Source: Defluviitaleaceae bacterium (GTDB lineage Bacteria; Bacillota; Clostridia; Lachnospirales; WQUN01). Taken from it: DNA of 64,000 nucleotides. The notes beneath the pieces are model-generated. The model was given only the letters and a program-made list of their open reading frames with translations. It searched no databases and was not told the DNA's origin. Below, piece by piece: positions 29,801 to 37,788 of the stretch. The DNA is taken from contig WRBD01000008.1 in assembly GCA_009779835.1 (NCBI GenBank), positions 1-64,000 on the forward strand, in the 5' to 3' direction. Within the stretch, counting starts at the first letter, position 1. Each line of letters starts with the position of its first letter. Made by a program: the position numbers and the translations under genes.

Positions 29801-31439
29801 ATGGGAACGTGATTTCATAGTAACTTATCACTCGAATGACGGAACAGGCAACGCACCGACAGTTCCGCCGATTAAACCGGGGCAAAGTCACATTGTTATT
29901 CATAATCCTTTCAACCGCGCCAATTACACATTCACAAACTGGAATACGCAAGCAAACGGCAACGGGACTTCTTATTCGCCCGGTGACCCTATCTTAAATA
30001 TTCGCGCGGATATTAATTTATTTGCGCAGTGGGTTCCCGCCACTGTTCCTGTAATAAATATCAACATGTATTACTCGCCTCAAAATCCCGTTGCGGGAAC
30101 GCCGATTGTACTTTCGGGTGTGGTTTCTCCTTCAAATGCCACTCACCAAACCATTGTTTGGAGTGTTTTCAACCAGGGAACCACAGGCGCGACAATCAAT
30201 GGAAATACTTTAAATACCACAGCCGCCGGAACCGTTACCGTGCAAGCGACAATTGTAAACGGTATTTCTGTTGTACCGCCGCAAAATTATACGAAAGATT
30301 TCTCAATTGATATAACAGTTGCTTCTGTTGCTCCGATAATAACAAGCGGCAACAGTACGTCTATACAACACGGCGTTGGCGGAATTTTTAATGTGATTGC
30401 GACGGGTGTGCCGCAACAAATTACTTTCTCGCTGTCCAACGCACCCTCGGGCGTTACTATTGACGGCAACAGCGGCGTTATGACCATTGCGGCGGCGACG
30501 GCGGGCGGTACGCATAGTTTTTTGATAACCGCAAGCAATGCGGCGGGTAATTCAACGCCGCAAAATTTTACTCTTATAATTACTATGAACCCGCCGACAA
30601 TCACAAGTGCAAACAATACGTCTGTGCAACACGGCGCAGGCGGCACATTTAATGTAACCGCTACAGGTACAACGCCAATCACATTCTCATTATCCGGCGA
30701 ACCCTCGGGCATTTCAATCAACAACTCGGGTGCTATTAACATCTCGACAGCGGTTGCGGCAGGGACGCATAATTTTACAATCACGGCAAGTAATGATGCA
30801 GGCAATGTACAACAATCCTTCTCGCTTACCGTCACGGGGTCGGCACCCGCATTTACAAGCGCCAACAGCACAAGTGTTCCTTATGGCACAGGCGGAGCAT
30901 TCTCTGTAACAGCCGGCGGTACAATGCCAATTATTTTCGCGCTGTCCGGCGCACCCGCAGGTGTTGCAATTGATAATAACGGTAATTTGAGCATCGCGGC
31001 ATCAGTTCCACCGGGTAGTCACTCCTTTACAATAACAGCCACAAATGCCGTGGGTAACACACAGCAAGGCTTTACACTTACGGTTCAGCCCCCGGCACAC
31101 GTTCCAGCAATAGGTGTCACGCTGACAATTACACCTCCAACCGATTATGGTCTGCCGTTCCCGCACATTCCTCCGGCCTCGGGTGGCACGCAAATTCTTA
31201 GAAGCGTACAGTATACCTTGTCAGGAGTGGTAGCTCCTGAAAACGCCACAAATACCGCCATAACATGGAGTATTCAAAACGCGGGAACAACCGGCGCGAC
31301 AATCACCGGTGTAAACGGGAATATTATTAACACCACCGGAACAGGTGCAGTTACCGTAAGAGCAACCATAGTAGGCGGCGGCGCAACGGCAACAGCAAAC
31401 TTTACGCAAGATTTCGTGTTTGCCGTGGTTGATGAATAG
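26868..31439 (+). CDS. kinase-like (predicted pseudokinase) membrane protein with 8 PASTA domains, 2 InlB/Listeria-Bacteroides repeats and Ig-like repeats (cluster gene 11)
   Basis: GYGGFGATYIGWDKAGDRQVAIREYFP; HLDIAPNNIF; LIDFSAYR; TM; PASTA copies VPNV.G.....A...L...; YDRNDGTGTMQPVY...LYAQW; repeated PxITSxNxTSVxxGxGGxFxVTA units. Confidence 0.93.
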   Translation: MELTDSLSPVADSPHLASSSALRDNYVIEKLIGYGGFGATYIGWDKAGDRQVAIREYFPAEFSTRVPGRSEISIFNDSKKQKQFHDGLVKFLEEAKQISKLQGEDGIINIYDSFEANNTAYIIMEYLDGNLLSEIQGGDNKHNRYNATVAIDFVMPIIKSLKTLHDAGIYHLDIAPNNIFMTSKGKTKLIDFSAYRHVTTSYTRSLSVIVKPGFSPEELYRSSGDLGAHTDVYAIGAVLYRLLTGVVPPDAMSRRMNLENGRKDPLKSIRNFNSKVSKSQENAIMNALNVQIKDRTPDVSTFADELTSDNAKRRGQKVGFLDIGKWSGKAKAIVGTGAAAIITVVVLILIGVFAPPEFEIPEGMVAVPNVVNESRASAEALLEAENLLPFIVGREFSQIIPPGFVLLQDVSAGTFVPVLTRVSLTISYGAEMVLLPFVVGFSADEAQEELESVGFSVRRIYEYSRFIVEGAVIRTNFDDANSAVLGATVRLYISRGPDPESDEPYLSDVPNIEGLTLEDAIRISNEAGFAVEVIHRRYGTEPRYEVISQSLNAGTRTMTDNIMGLVISLGERVALLPDLQARTLEDAQRVLNNAGFNTNVTTAHSETVARGLIISQSPAPGTLLYGTAVSIVVSAGGLPFAAPNVTGLSEDVARSALNTEGLMVSISYEPGNPEGNVIRQSPDSGSQVVRGDTIYLVVTNNRPVNVPNVEGMTREAAENALRNAGLRSSAFENFHETVAVGHVISFSPSGTQPETTIINLMISAGREPVPVPTGLTGMEKVEAERRIFAANLRSVVTEEHHDTIAAGIVISQNPASGMLFRNDPVSIVISLGAEEVSVPNVVGQTQSAAQNTLQAQRFHMEVVDEQFSNATPPVPAGNVMLQTPNAGQILTRGGTVRVTLSLGPVPNHRITYDRNDGTGTMQPVYVRNGLHHFASQNQFTRANFVFESWNTQANGQGTRYDAGQRINNIEAPITLYAQWERDFIVTYHSNDGTGNAPTVPPIKPGQSHIVIHNPFNRANYTFTNWNTQANGNGTSYSPGDPILNIRADINLFAQWVPATVPVININMYYSPQNPVAGTPIVLSGVVSPSNATHQTIVWSVFNQGTTGATINGNTLNTTAAGTVTVQATIVNGISVVPPQNYTKDFSIDITVASVAPIITSGNSTSIQHGVGGIFNVIATGVPQQITFSLSNAPSGVTIDGNSGVMTIAAATAGGTHSFLITASNAAGNSTPQNFTLIITMNPPTITSANNTSVQHGAGGTFNVTATGTTPITFSLSGEPSGISINNSGAINISTAVAAGTHNFTITASNDAGNVQQSFSLTVTGSAPAFTSANSTSVPYGTGGAFSVTAGGTMPIIFALSGAPAGVAIDNNGNLSIAASVPPGSHSFTITATNAVGNTQQGFTLTVQPPAHVPAIGVTLTITPPTDYGLPFPHIPPASGGTQILRSVQYTLSGVVAPENATNTAITWSIQNAGTTGATITGVNGNIINTTGTGAVTVRATIVGGGATATANFTQDFVFAVVDE
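27958..29590 (+). repeat. eight consecutive PASTA-domain coding units
   Basis: Counted by VPN/LPD-type starts and SxG(A/E/P)-type ends in the 1523-aa ORF. Confidence 0.85.
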
Positions 31440-31492
31440 AATTGTGGCAATCAATGCAATTGAATAATATGAAGTTGGAAAACATCTCCTCG

Positions 31493-31531
31493 AAACTGCC
31501 TGCTCGAAATTATATAGCAGGCAGTTTTTTT
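31493..31531 (+). terminator. Rho-independent terminator closing the 8.6-31.4 kb cluster
   Basis: ACTGCCTGCT / AGCAGGCAGT perfect 10-bp stem + TTTTTT. Confidence 0.88.
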
Positions 31532-31577
31532 ATAGGTTTTACTTGCTGTTAGTGCGGTTAGTCTGTAAAATTTTTAT

Positions 31578-32822
31578 TTATTCCCCCGTACCATTCCAGT
31601 AGGCTTCTTGCTCAGGGGTAAGAACATCAAGACCGAGGTTCATTGCCTTTGATTTCATCAGTGCGATTTGGCGGTCTACGTCAACGGGGATTTTATAAAG
31701 GGCAGGTTTTAGATTTTTACCCTTTTGTGCTATGTGTAGCGCGCCCATTGCTTGCAAGGCGAAGGACATATCCATAATATCGGCGGGGTGACCGTTGCCC
31801 GCTACAATATTTACCAGTTTACCATCTGCAAGTACGTTTAGAATGCGGCCGTCTTTAAGATGGTAGCCGTCTATAAAGGGGCGGCGTTCTTCTACCTTTG
31901 TGGACATGGCAAGAAGGTCGGGCTTGGAAAATTCTACGTCGAAATGACCGGCGTTCGCAAGAAATGCGTTGTGGCGCATTACTTCGTAGTGACGGGCGGT
32001 TATTACGTCTTTGTTTCCTGTTACGGTTACAAAAAATTCGCCTATTCTTGCGGCATCGTCCATTTTCATTACGCGGAAACCGTCCATTACCGCTTCCATT
32101 GCGCGCCACGGGTTGATTTCTGTGACGATTACACGCGCGCCAAGACCTTTTGCCCGCATTGCAACGCCTTTTCCGCAAAAACCGTATCCCGCGACTACTA
32201 CATCGCGCCCGGTCAGCATTACGTTTGTTGTATACATAATAGAATCCCAAACGGATTGCCCTGTGCCGTGAACATTATCAAAGAGATGCTTCGAGTCCGC
32301 GTCGTTTACCGCCATCATCGGGAATTTTAAAGTGCCTTCGCGTTCGCGGGCCTTTAAGCGATTTATACCTGTGGTTGTTTCTTCGCAGCCACCGATAAGA
32401 TTTTCGCCGTACGCGGCGCATTCACCGTGAAGAAGGCTTATGAAATCGCCGCCGTCGTCAATGATAATGTGCGGCTTAAATTCGAGCGTTTTTTTCAGAT
32501 GTTCCCAATATTCCTCTTCGGTTGCGTTGTACCACGCATAAACCTTGTGTCCTTGCGACGCAAGACCCGCGCAAACATCGTCCTTTGTTGAAAGTGTGTT
32601 TGAGCCGGTGGTGGCAACATCCGCGCCGCCCGCCGCAAGAACCTGCGATAAATACGCCGTTTTTGCTTCAAGATGAACGCACACGGAAATTCTCATTCCC
32701 GCAAAGGGCTTGTCTTTTTTAAATTGTTCTTCAATTTGCCTTAGAACGGGCATATATTCTTTTACCCACTCGATTTTTTTTATTCCCGCTTCCGCCAAAG
32801 ATGGGTCACGTATAATGCTCAT
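31578..32822 (-). CDS. ahcY: adenosylhomocysteinase
   Basis: AGIKKIEWVKEYMPVLRQIEEQF, VVAGYGFCGKGVAMRAKGLGARVIVTEINPWRAMEAVMDGF, NAGHFDVEF. Confidence 0.97.
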   Translation of the reverse strand: MSIIRDPSLAEAGIKKIEWVKEYMPVLRQIEEQFKKDKPFAGMRISVCVHLEAKTAYLSQVLAAGGADVATTGSNTLSTKDDVCAGLASQGHKVYAWYNATEEEYWEHLKKTLEFKPHIIIDDGGDFISLLHGECAAYGENLIGGCEETTTGINRLKAREREGTLKFPMMAVNDADSKHLFDNVHGTGQSVWDSIMYTTNVMLTGRDVVVAGYGFCGKGVAMRAKGLGARVIVTEINPWRAMEAVMDGFRVMKMDDAARIGEFFVTVTGNKDVITARHYEVMRHNAFLANAGHFDVEFSKPDLLAMSTKVEERRPFIDGYHLKDGRILNVLADGKLVNIVAGNGHPADIMDMSFALQAMGALHIAQKGKNLKPALYKIPVDVDRQIALMKSKAMNLGLDVLTPEQEAYWNGTGE

Positions 32823-32854
32823 TTCACAATTCCTCCCAAGATTTTTCTTTCATA

Positions 32855-34003
32855 TTAATGCATTCGCGCACCAAGCACAACCGAAATTTCCATTTGTTCG
32901 CCGTCGCGATAAATTCTTAGAACGGCTGTGTCGCCAGGGCGCGATATTTCCAGCGCGGCTTGAAGGTCTTCCGTACTTGATATGCGGCGGCCATTGAATT
33001 GAATGATTAGGTCGCCGCGAATTATGCCGGCTTCTTCGGCAGGCGAGTCGTCTATGACCCTGCGTACAAGAACGCCCGTTGACGGCAGATTAAACAGACT
33101 CCGGATAAATTCCGAAATATCCTCGGGATCGATGCCAAGCCACGTCCTGCGAACAGAACCGGTTTCCATGATATCCATAAGAAGCGGGAGCACGTTATTA
33201 ATCGGAAGCGCGTAGCCCATCCCCTCGATGTCCGAGCCGATTAACTTTGCGGTTACAATGCCGATTACCTCGCCGTTTTGATTCACCAGAGGGCCGCCGC
33301 TGTTTCCGCGGTTTACCGCCGCGTCGGTTTGCAGAACGTCCAATATAAGACGGTCGCGCCTGTCGGGAATTTCTATGTTTAGCGACAACGCACTTATTAT
33401 TCCGCGTGTTACCGTTTTCCCTTCACCCATCGCGTTTCCTATTGCGATTACAGAATCGCCCATTCGCAGCACGTCGGAGTCCCCAAGCCGGGCTATCGCG
33501 AAAGGTACATCTATTTCTTCCATTTCTGCACGCGATGCCGCAATCACTGCCACGTCGGAGCTTCTGTCGTGACCGACTACACTCGCTGCAACTTGTGCGG
33601 TATCGTCAATAGAAATTAAAATCGAATTCGTATTTTCTATTACATGATTGTTTGTTGCAATATATATAAAATCTTCGTCTTCCGCGAAAATAAATCCGCT
33701 GCCTGAACCGGGTACGTCGCGTCGTGAATGCCCCATAGGTCCGGTCACGTGTATACTTACGACCGCGGCTTTTGCTTCGGGAATTATTTCAACGAAGCTT
33801 GGCTCTTGCGTGTCAACGGGAACAACAAGCGGATTAACCCGCACCGTTGTAATTGAGGTTTCGGCAGGTTCCGATGTGTCTGAAGAAATTTCCATCTGTG
33901 GCAGAAAATGCATTGCAATAGAGCTTCCCGCGCCAATCCCAAGTCCCAACGCCGCTCCCCCTAAGCAAAATGCAAAAATAAATAAAATTATTTTTTTTCC
34001 CAT
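32855..34003 (-). CDS. HtrA/DegP-like S1C serine protease with PDZ domain
   Basis: Catalytic triad contexts YIATNNHVIENTN, DRSSDVAVIA, NRGNSGGPLVN; PDZ DSPAEEAGIIRGDLIIQFNG. Confidence 0.96.
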   Translation of the reverse strand: MGKKIILFIFAFCLGGAALGLGIGAGSSIAMHFLPQMEISSDTSEPAETSITTVRVNPLVVPVDTQEPSFVEIIPEAKAAVVSIHVTGPMGHSRRDVPGSGSGFIFAEDEDFIYIATNNHVIENTNSILISIDDTAQVAASVVGHDRSSDVAVIAASRAEMEEIDVPFAIARLGDSDVLRMGDSVIAIGNAMGEGKTVTRGIISALSLNIEIPDRRDRLILDVLQTDAAVNRGNSGGPLVNQNGEVIGIVTAKLIGSDIEGMGYALPINNVLPLLMDIMETGSVRRTWLGIDPEDISEFIRSLFNLPSTGVLVRRVIDDSPAEEAGIIRGDLIIQFNGRRISSTEDLQAALEISRPGDTAVLRIYRDGEQMEISVVLGARMH

Positions 34004-34118
34004 GTAAAAACCTCCCTGTGCGAATTTATTCTATTATACATAGCTTAATTGAATAAAATATGTACGTATTGTAAATTTTCTGTTATCTTAAATAAGAACA
34101 AACATCAGGGAGGAACTT

Positions 34119-35465
34119 ATGAGAAATTATTTTGTAAAACGTGTTGTGATTTTTGCGATAATTCTTGCAATGGTTTTTCCGATTTCGATTTCCGCAACAG
34201 GAATTGAACGCGTACTAACAGGGAACGGCAACAATAGAATAGATCAAAGAGTAAACGGGTTTGACTACGAGGCATGGACAGACCATCGCGGCGCGGACGG
34301 AATAAGCATGACCATTTATAATGACGGCTCATTTTTCGGCGAGTGGACACGAACATACAATACACTTTTCCGCGTAGGCAGAAGATTCCCACGAAACACG
34401 CGCATTGACAGTCTCGGCGAGGTTTCTGTTTCGTACAGCGCGCCGGAATTCAGAACGTCGGGAGGCGCCACTTATCTTGGCCTTTACGGCTGGACGCGCG
34501 ATCCTCTTATCGAATGGTACATCATGGACAGTTGGATTGACTTCAATGTGATGCAAATTGCGGGTACGGACAATGTCGTGCATCACGGCACCGTTACAAC
34601 GAACGGTCACGTTTACGATATTGTAACGAACTGGAGAATAAATCAGCCCTCCATTGCGGGAGAAAGAATGTCAACCTTCTTGCAGATTTTCAGCATTCGC
34701 CAAAACAGCAGACGCAACAGAACTTCAACCACCCCGTTAAGCGGAACGATAGATGTTTCCGCACATTTTGAAGCATGGGAAAAACGCATAGAGCCCCAAA
34801 CCTTAACAATAGGCGAAAGAACGCACACTGCAAGCTTTATTGCAAGTGCAGCACTGCACGAAATTATGTTTCTCGTCGAAGGCTTTGGCGGTGAGCAATT
34901 CAGCACCGGTAGCGGCAGAGTGGACAAGCTTTGCATCCGCTACGGCAACAATTCGGTATGCACCTCATACGGATGTTCCAATTGCACGGGAACTGTTCCG
35001 GAACCAACACCATCACCCGAACCAACCTCTGAACCCACACCTGAACCCACACCAACCCCCGCGCCAACTCTCCCGCTCATTCCTACACCAACTCCCGCAC
35101 CACCAAATACATCACCAACAATGAGATTTGAAGTAGGTTCTCATTCATTCACAACCCGCGGAAATAACCAAACCCTTGAAGCCGCGCCGTTTATAGACAA
35201 CATTAACGGGCGCACAATGGTTCCGCTCCGTGCGGTTGCGGAAGGTCTTGGCGCGACAATTGACTGGAATGAAACCACAAGAACAATATCCTTCGTGCGA
35301 GACGGCGAAATTATCCACCTTACAATAGGCGTTGAATTACCCGTCGGCATGGGAACCGCCGAAATTGTAAGCGGCAGAACATTCGTACCCGTTCGTTATG
35401 TATCAGAAATTTTTGGTGCGGAAGTCCGCTGGCAATCTGCCACAAGGGCTGTTTATATTTATTAA
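34119..35465 (+). CDS. secreted GH11 endo-1,4-beta-xylanase with Pro-rich linker and copper-amine-oxidase-like N-terminal (stalk) domain
   Basis: YLGLYGWTRDPLIEWYIMDSW (nucleophile E) and LHEIMFLVEGFGGE (acid/base E); PEPTPSPEPTSEPTPEPTPTPAPT linker; FIDNINGRTMVPLRAVAEGLGATIDWNETTRTI. Confidence 0.94.
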   Translation: MRNYFVKRVVIFAIILAMVFPISISATGIERVLTGNGNNRIDQRVNGFDYEAWTDHRGADGISMTIYNDGSFFGEWTRTYNTLFRVGRRFPRNTRIDSLGEVSVSYSAPEFRTSGGATYLGLYGWTRDPLIEWYIMDSWIDFNVMQIAGTDNVVHHGTVTTNGHVYDIVTNWRINQPSIAGERMSTFLQIFSIRQNSRRNRTSTTPLSGTIDVSAHFEAWEKRIEPQTLTIGERTHTASFIASAALHEIMFLVEGFGGEQFSTGSGRVDKLCIRYGNNSVCTSYGCSNCTGTVPEPTPSPEPTSEPTPEPTPTPAPTLPLIPTPTPAPPNTSPTMRFEVGSHSFTTRGNNQTLEAAPFIDNINGRTMVPLRAVAEGLGATIDWNETTRTISFVRDGEIIHLTIGVELPVGMGTAEIVSGRTFVPVRYVSEIFGAEVRWQSATRAVYIY

Positions 35466-35486
35466 GTTGTTTTGCCATTTTACGTT

Positions 35487-35530
35487 AAAATCCCCCAACT
35501 TTCCGGCTTGGAAAATTTGGGGGATTTTTT
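35487..35530. terminator. bidirectional terminator between the xylanase gene and pyrE
   Basis: AAAATCCCCCAA...TTGGGGGATTTTTT between convergent genes. Confidence 0.85.
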
Positions 35531-35553
35531 AATACCCTCCGCTTGTATAGATG

Positions 35554-36129
35554 TCAGGTCGTGGAAGTTGTTCTGCTCCCCGGTTTCGTAATGGATATTC
35601 CTTGCTTACAAAGCGGGCATTCTTCGGGGGCGTATGAAATAATTTCCATAGAATACGCGGCAACTGCCTTTGTGTTCAGATCCATTTTACCGCCCGTGCG
35701 GTCAACGATTACACTCACTCCAACCAATGTTGCGTCGTAGGTTTTTACCAGTTCTATAATTTCCCGAATTGTGCCGCCCGTTGTGTAAACGTCTTCGGCG
35801 ACAACTACGCGAGCGTTTTTCGGAATATCGAAACCGCGCCGAAGGGTCATTTTTCCGTTTTCGCGCTCGGCGAAAATGCTATTTGCGGAAAGTGCGCGGG
35901 CTACTTCGTAGCCCCAAACTATTCCGCCAATTGCCGGTGCAATCACGATGTCAACTTGTTCATCTGCGAAATCTTCCGCGACTTTTTTTGCAAGTTCTTC
36001 CGTGTGTTCCGGATATTGCAGAACTTTTGCGCACTGCATATATTGCGCACCGTGTCTGCCCGATGTGTAAAGAAAATGCCCGTCAAGAAGCGCGTCAGCT
36101 TTTTGTAAAATTTTTTCAACTCTGTTCAT
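35554..36129 (-). CDS. pyrE: orotate phosphoribosyltransferase
   Basis: LLDGHFLYTSGRHGAQYMQCAKVLQYPEHTE; VVAEDVYTTGGTIREIIEL. Confidence 0.97.
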   Translation of the reverse strand: MNRVEKILQKADALLDGHFLYTSGRHGAQYMQCAKVLQYPEHTEELAKKVAEDFADEQVDIVIAPAIGGIVWGYEVARALSANSIFAERENGKMTLRRGFDIPKNARVVVAEDVYTTGGTIREIIELVKTYDATLVGVSVIVDRTGGKMDLNTKAVAAYSMEIISYAPEECPLCKQGISITKPGSRTTSTT

Positions 36130-37037
36130 TCGATGATTCCCCTTATCTCGTTAATATTTTTTATGTCGTTATTTTCCATATACGCAATGATACCGTCAAG
36201 CATTTCTATTGTGGCGCGCGGATTTGAGAAATTTGCCGTTCCCACGGAAACCGCCGTTGCGCCCGCCATAATAAACTCGATTGCATCTTCCCAAGTTGCC
36301 GCACCGCCTGTCCCGATTATCGGAAGGCTCACGGCTTTCGCAACCTGATAAACCATTCGTACCGCAACAGGCTTTATTGCCGGTCCCGACAACCCGCCGA
36401 CTTTATTCCCAAGTATCGGCTTTTTTTTATGAATATCAATTTTCATACCAAGCAAAGTGTTGATTAAGCAAAGACCGTCCGCGCCGCCCGCTTCCGCGCC
36501 TTTTGCGATTGAAACAATGTCAGTTACGTTCGGGCTAAGTTTTACGATAACGGGGGTTTTGCCTGCGTGTTTTTTTACGGCGCGGGTGACTTCTTCCGCC
36601 GATTTGCGTTCGGTTCCGAAAGACATTCCACCGGCTTTTATGTTAGGGCAAGAAATGTTCAGCTCAAAAAAATCTATTGCAGCATTTGAAAAATCCTGAG
36701 TTACCGCGATGTAATCTTCTATTGTGCGCCCGCACAGGTTTACAATAATTTTTGTATCGAAATTTTTCAGGAAGGGTAAATCTTTTTCGATAAAATCTTT
36801 CGCGCCGGGGTTTTGCAAACCCACCGCGTTAAGCATTCCGCCGTGGGTTTCGGCAATTCGCGGTGGAGGGTTGCCCTGCCACGGCTCGTGAGAAACACCC
36901 TTTACCGTTATTGCGCCCAGTCGGTTCAGGTCAATAAATTGCGCGTATTCCTTGCCGCTTCCGAATGTTCCCGACGCAGTAACAATCGGGTTTTTTAATT
37001 CGACTCCCGCTATGTTTACGGATAATTTTCTACTCAT
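36126..37037 (-). CDS. pyrD: dihydroorotate dehydrogenase B catalytic subunit
   Basis: LSVNIAGVELKNPIVTASGTFGSGKEYAQF; ELNISCPNIKAGGMSFGT; PIIGTGGAATWEDAIEFIMAGATAVSVGTA. Confidence 0.97.
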   Translation of the reverse strand: MSRKLSVNIAGVELKNPIVTASGTFGSGKEYAQFIDLNRLGAITVKGVSHEPWQGNPPPRIAETHGGMLNAVGLQNPGAKDFIEKDLPFLKNFDTKIIVNLCGRTIEDYIAVTQDFSNAAIDFFELNISCPNIKAGGMSFGTERKSAEEVTRAVKKHAGKTPVIVKLSPNVTDIVSIAKGAEAGGADGLCLINTLLGMKIDIHKKKPILGNKVGGLSGPAIKPVAVRMVYQVAKAVSLPIIGTGGAATWEDAIEFIMAGATAVSVGTANFSNPRATIEMLDGIIAYMENNDIKNINEIRGIIE

Positions 37038-37788
37038 TCCAATTCACCTCATTTGCGGAAAATACCGGGCCTTCCGTACAAATACGGACGTAGCTCTCCC
37101 CTACCCTAACAACACAACCGACGCAAGTGCCAAGCCCGCAAGCCATGCGTTCTTCCATGCATACTTGACACGGAATTTCGGTGGCTTGTGAAAACTCCGC
37201 CAGCGCACGAAGAAGCGGCAATGGCCCGCAAGCGAAAATTTCATCGTATTTTTCGTTGCTTGATTGGAGAATCTCCGTTATAAACCCGCGATGCCCAACG
37301 CTTCCGTCTTCTGTTGCGATAAAAACATTTTCTGCAACGGTTTGAAATCTTTCCGCTAAAATAGGCGCGGTACGAAAACCGAGATAAGCATTAACTTTCA
37401 TGCCGTTTGCCACAAGGGTTTTCGCAAGCAAAAAAAGCGGCGGCACACCAATTCCGCCGCCAACCAACGCCACGCGTTGTCCTGTTTCAATTTTAAAACC
37501 GTTACCAAGCGGCCCCAATATCTTCAAACACTGTCCGGGAAGCATTTCAGACATTACCTTAGTGCCTTTTCCTACGACTTGGTAAACAATTTCAAGCGTG
37601 TTTGAATCAATATCACAAATGCTAATAGGGCGCGGCAAAAGCATCTCGCCTTTTTCCAAATAAACCATTACAAATTGCCCTGCGCGTGCGTTTTTTAAAT
37701 CGCCCATGCGTATTTTCATTGAAAAAATTTCCCGGGAAATGCTTTTATTCTCAATAATCTCTGCATGTTCAAAAAAAAATTCCTTCAT
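37030..37788 (-). CDS. pyrK: dihydroorotate dehydrogenase electron-transfer subunit
   Basis: ARAGQFVMVYLEKGEMLLPRPISICD; GGGIGVPPLFLLAKTL; CMEERMACGLGTCVGCVV. Confidence 0.96.
   Translation of the reverse strand: MKEFFFEHAEIIENKSISREIFSMKIRMGDLKNARAGQFVMVYLEKGEMLLPRPISICDIDSNTLEIVYQVVGKGTKVMSEMLPGQCLKILGPLGNGFKIETGQRVALVGGGIGVPPLFLLAKTLVANGMKVNAYLGFRTAPILAERFQTVAENVFIATEDGSVGHRGFITEILQSSNEKYDEIFACGPLPLLRALAEFSQATEIPCQVCMEERMACGLGTCVGCVVRVGESYVRICTEGPVFSANEVNWNE

Noticed and set aside
30287-30871. 194-aa minus-strand ORF, also 30303-30515
   Set aside because: Antisense to repetitive Ig-like region of the PASTA protein; repeats in the sense frame keep the opposite frame open.
24033-31439. Type VI secretion regulatory module (PpkA/PppA-like)
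   Set aside because: Kinase and PP2C are present, but no Tss/Hcp/VgrG/ClpV genes or FHA domain were recognised in the cluster.
31860-32330. 156-aa plus-strand ORF inside ahcY
   Set aside because: Antisense to a well-conserved enzyme gene.
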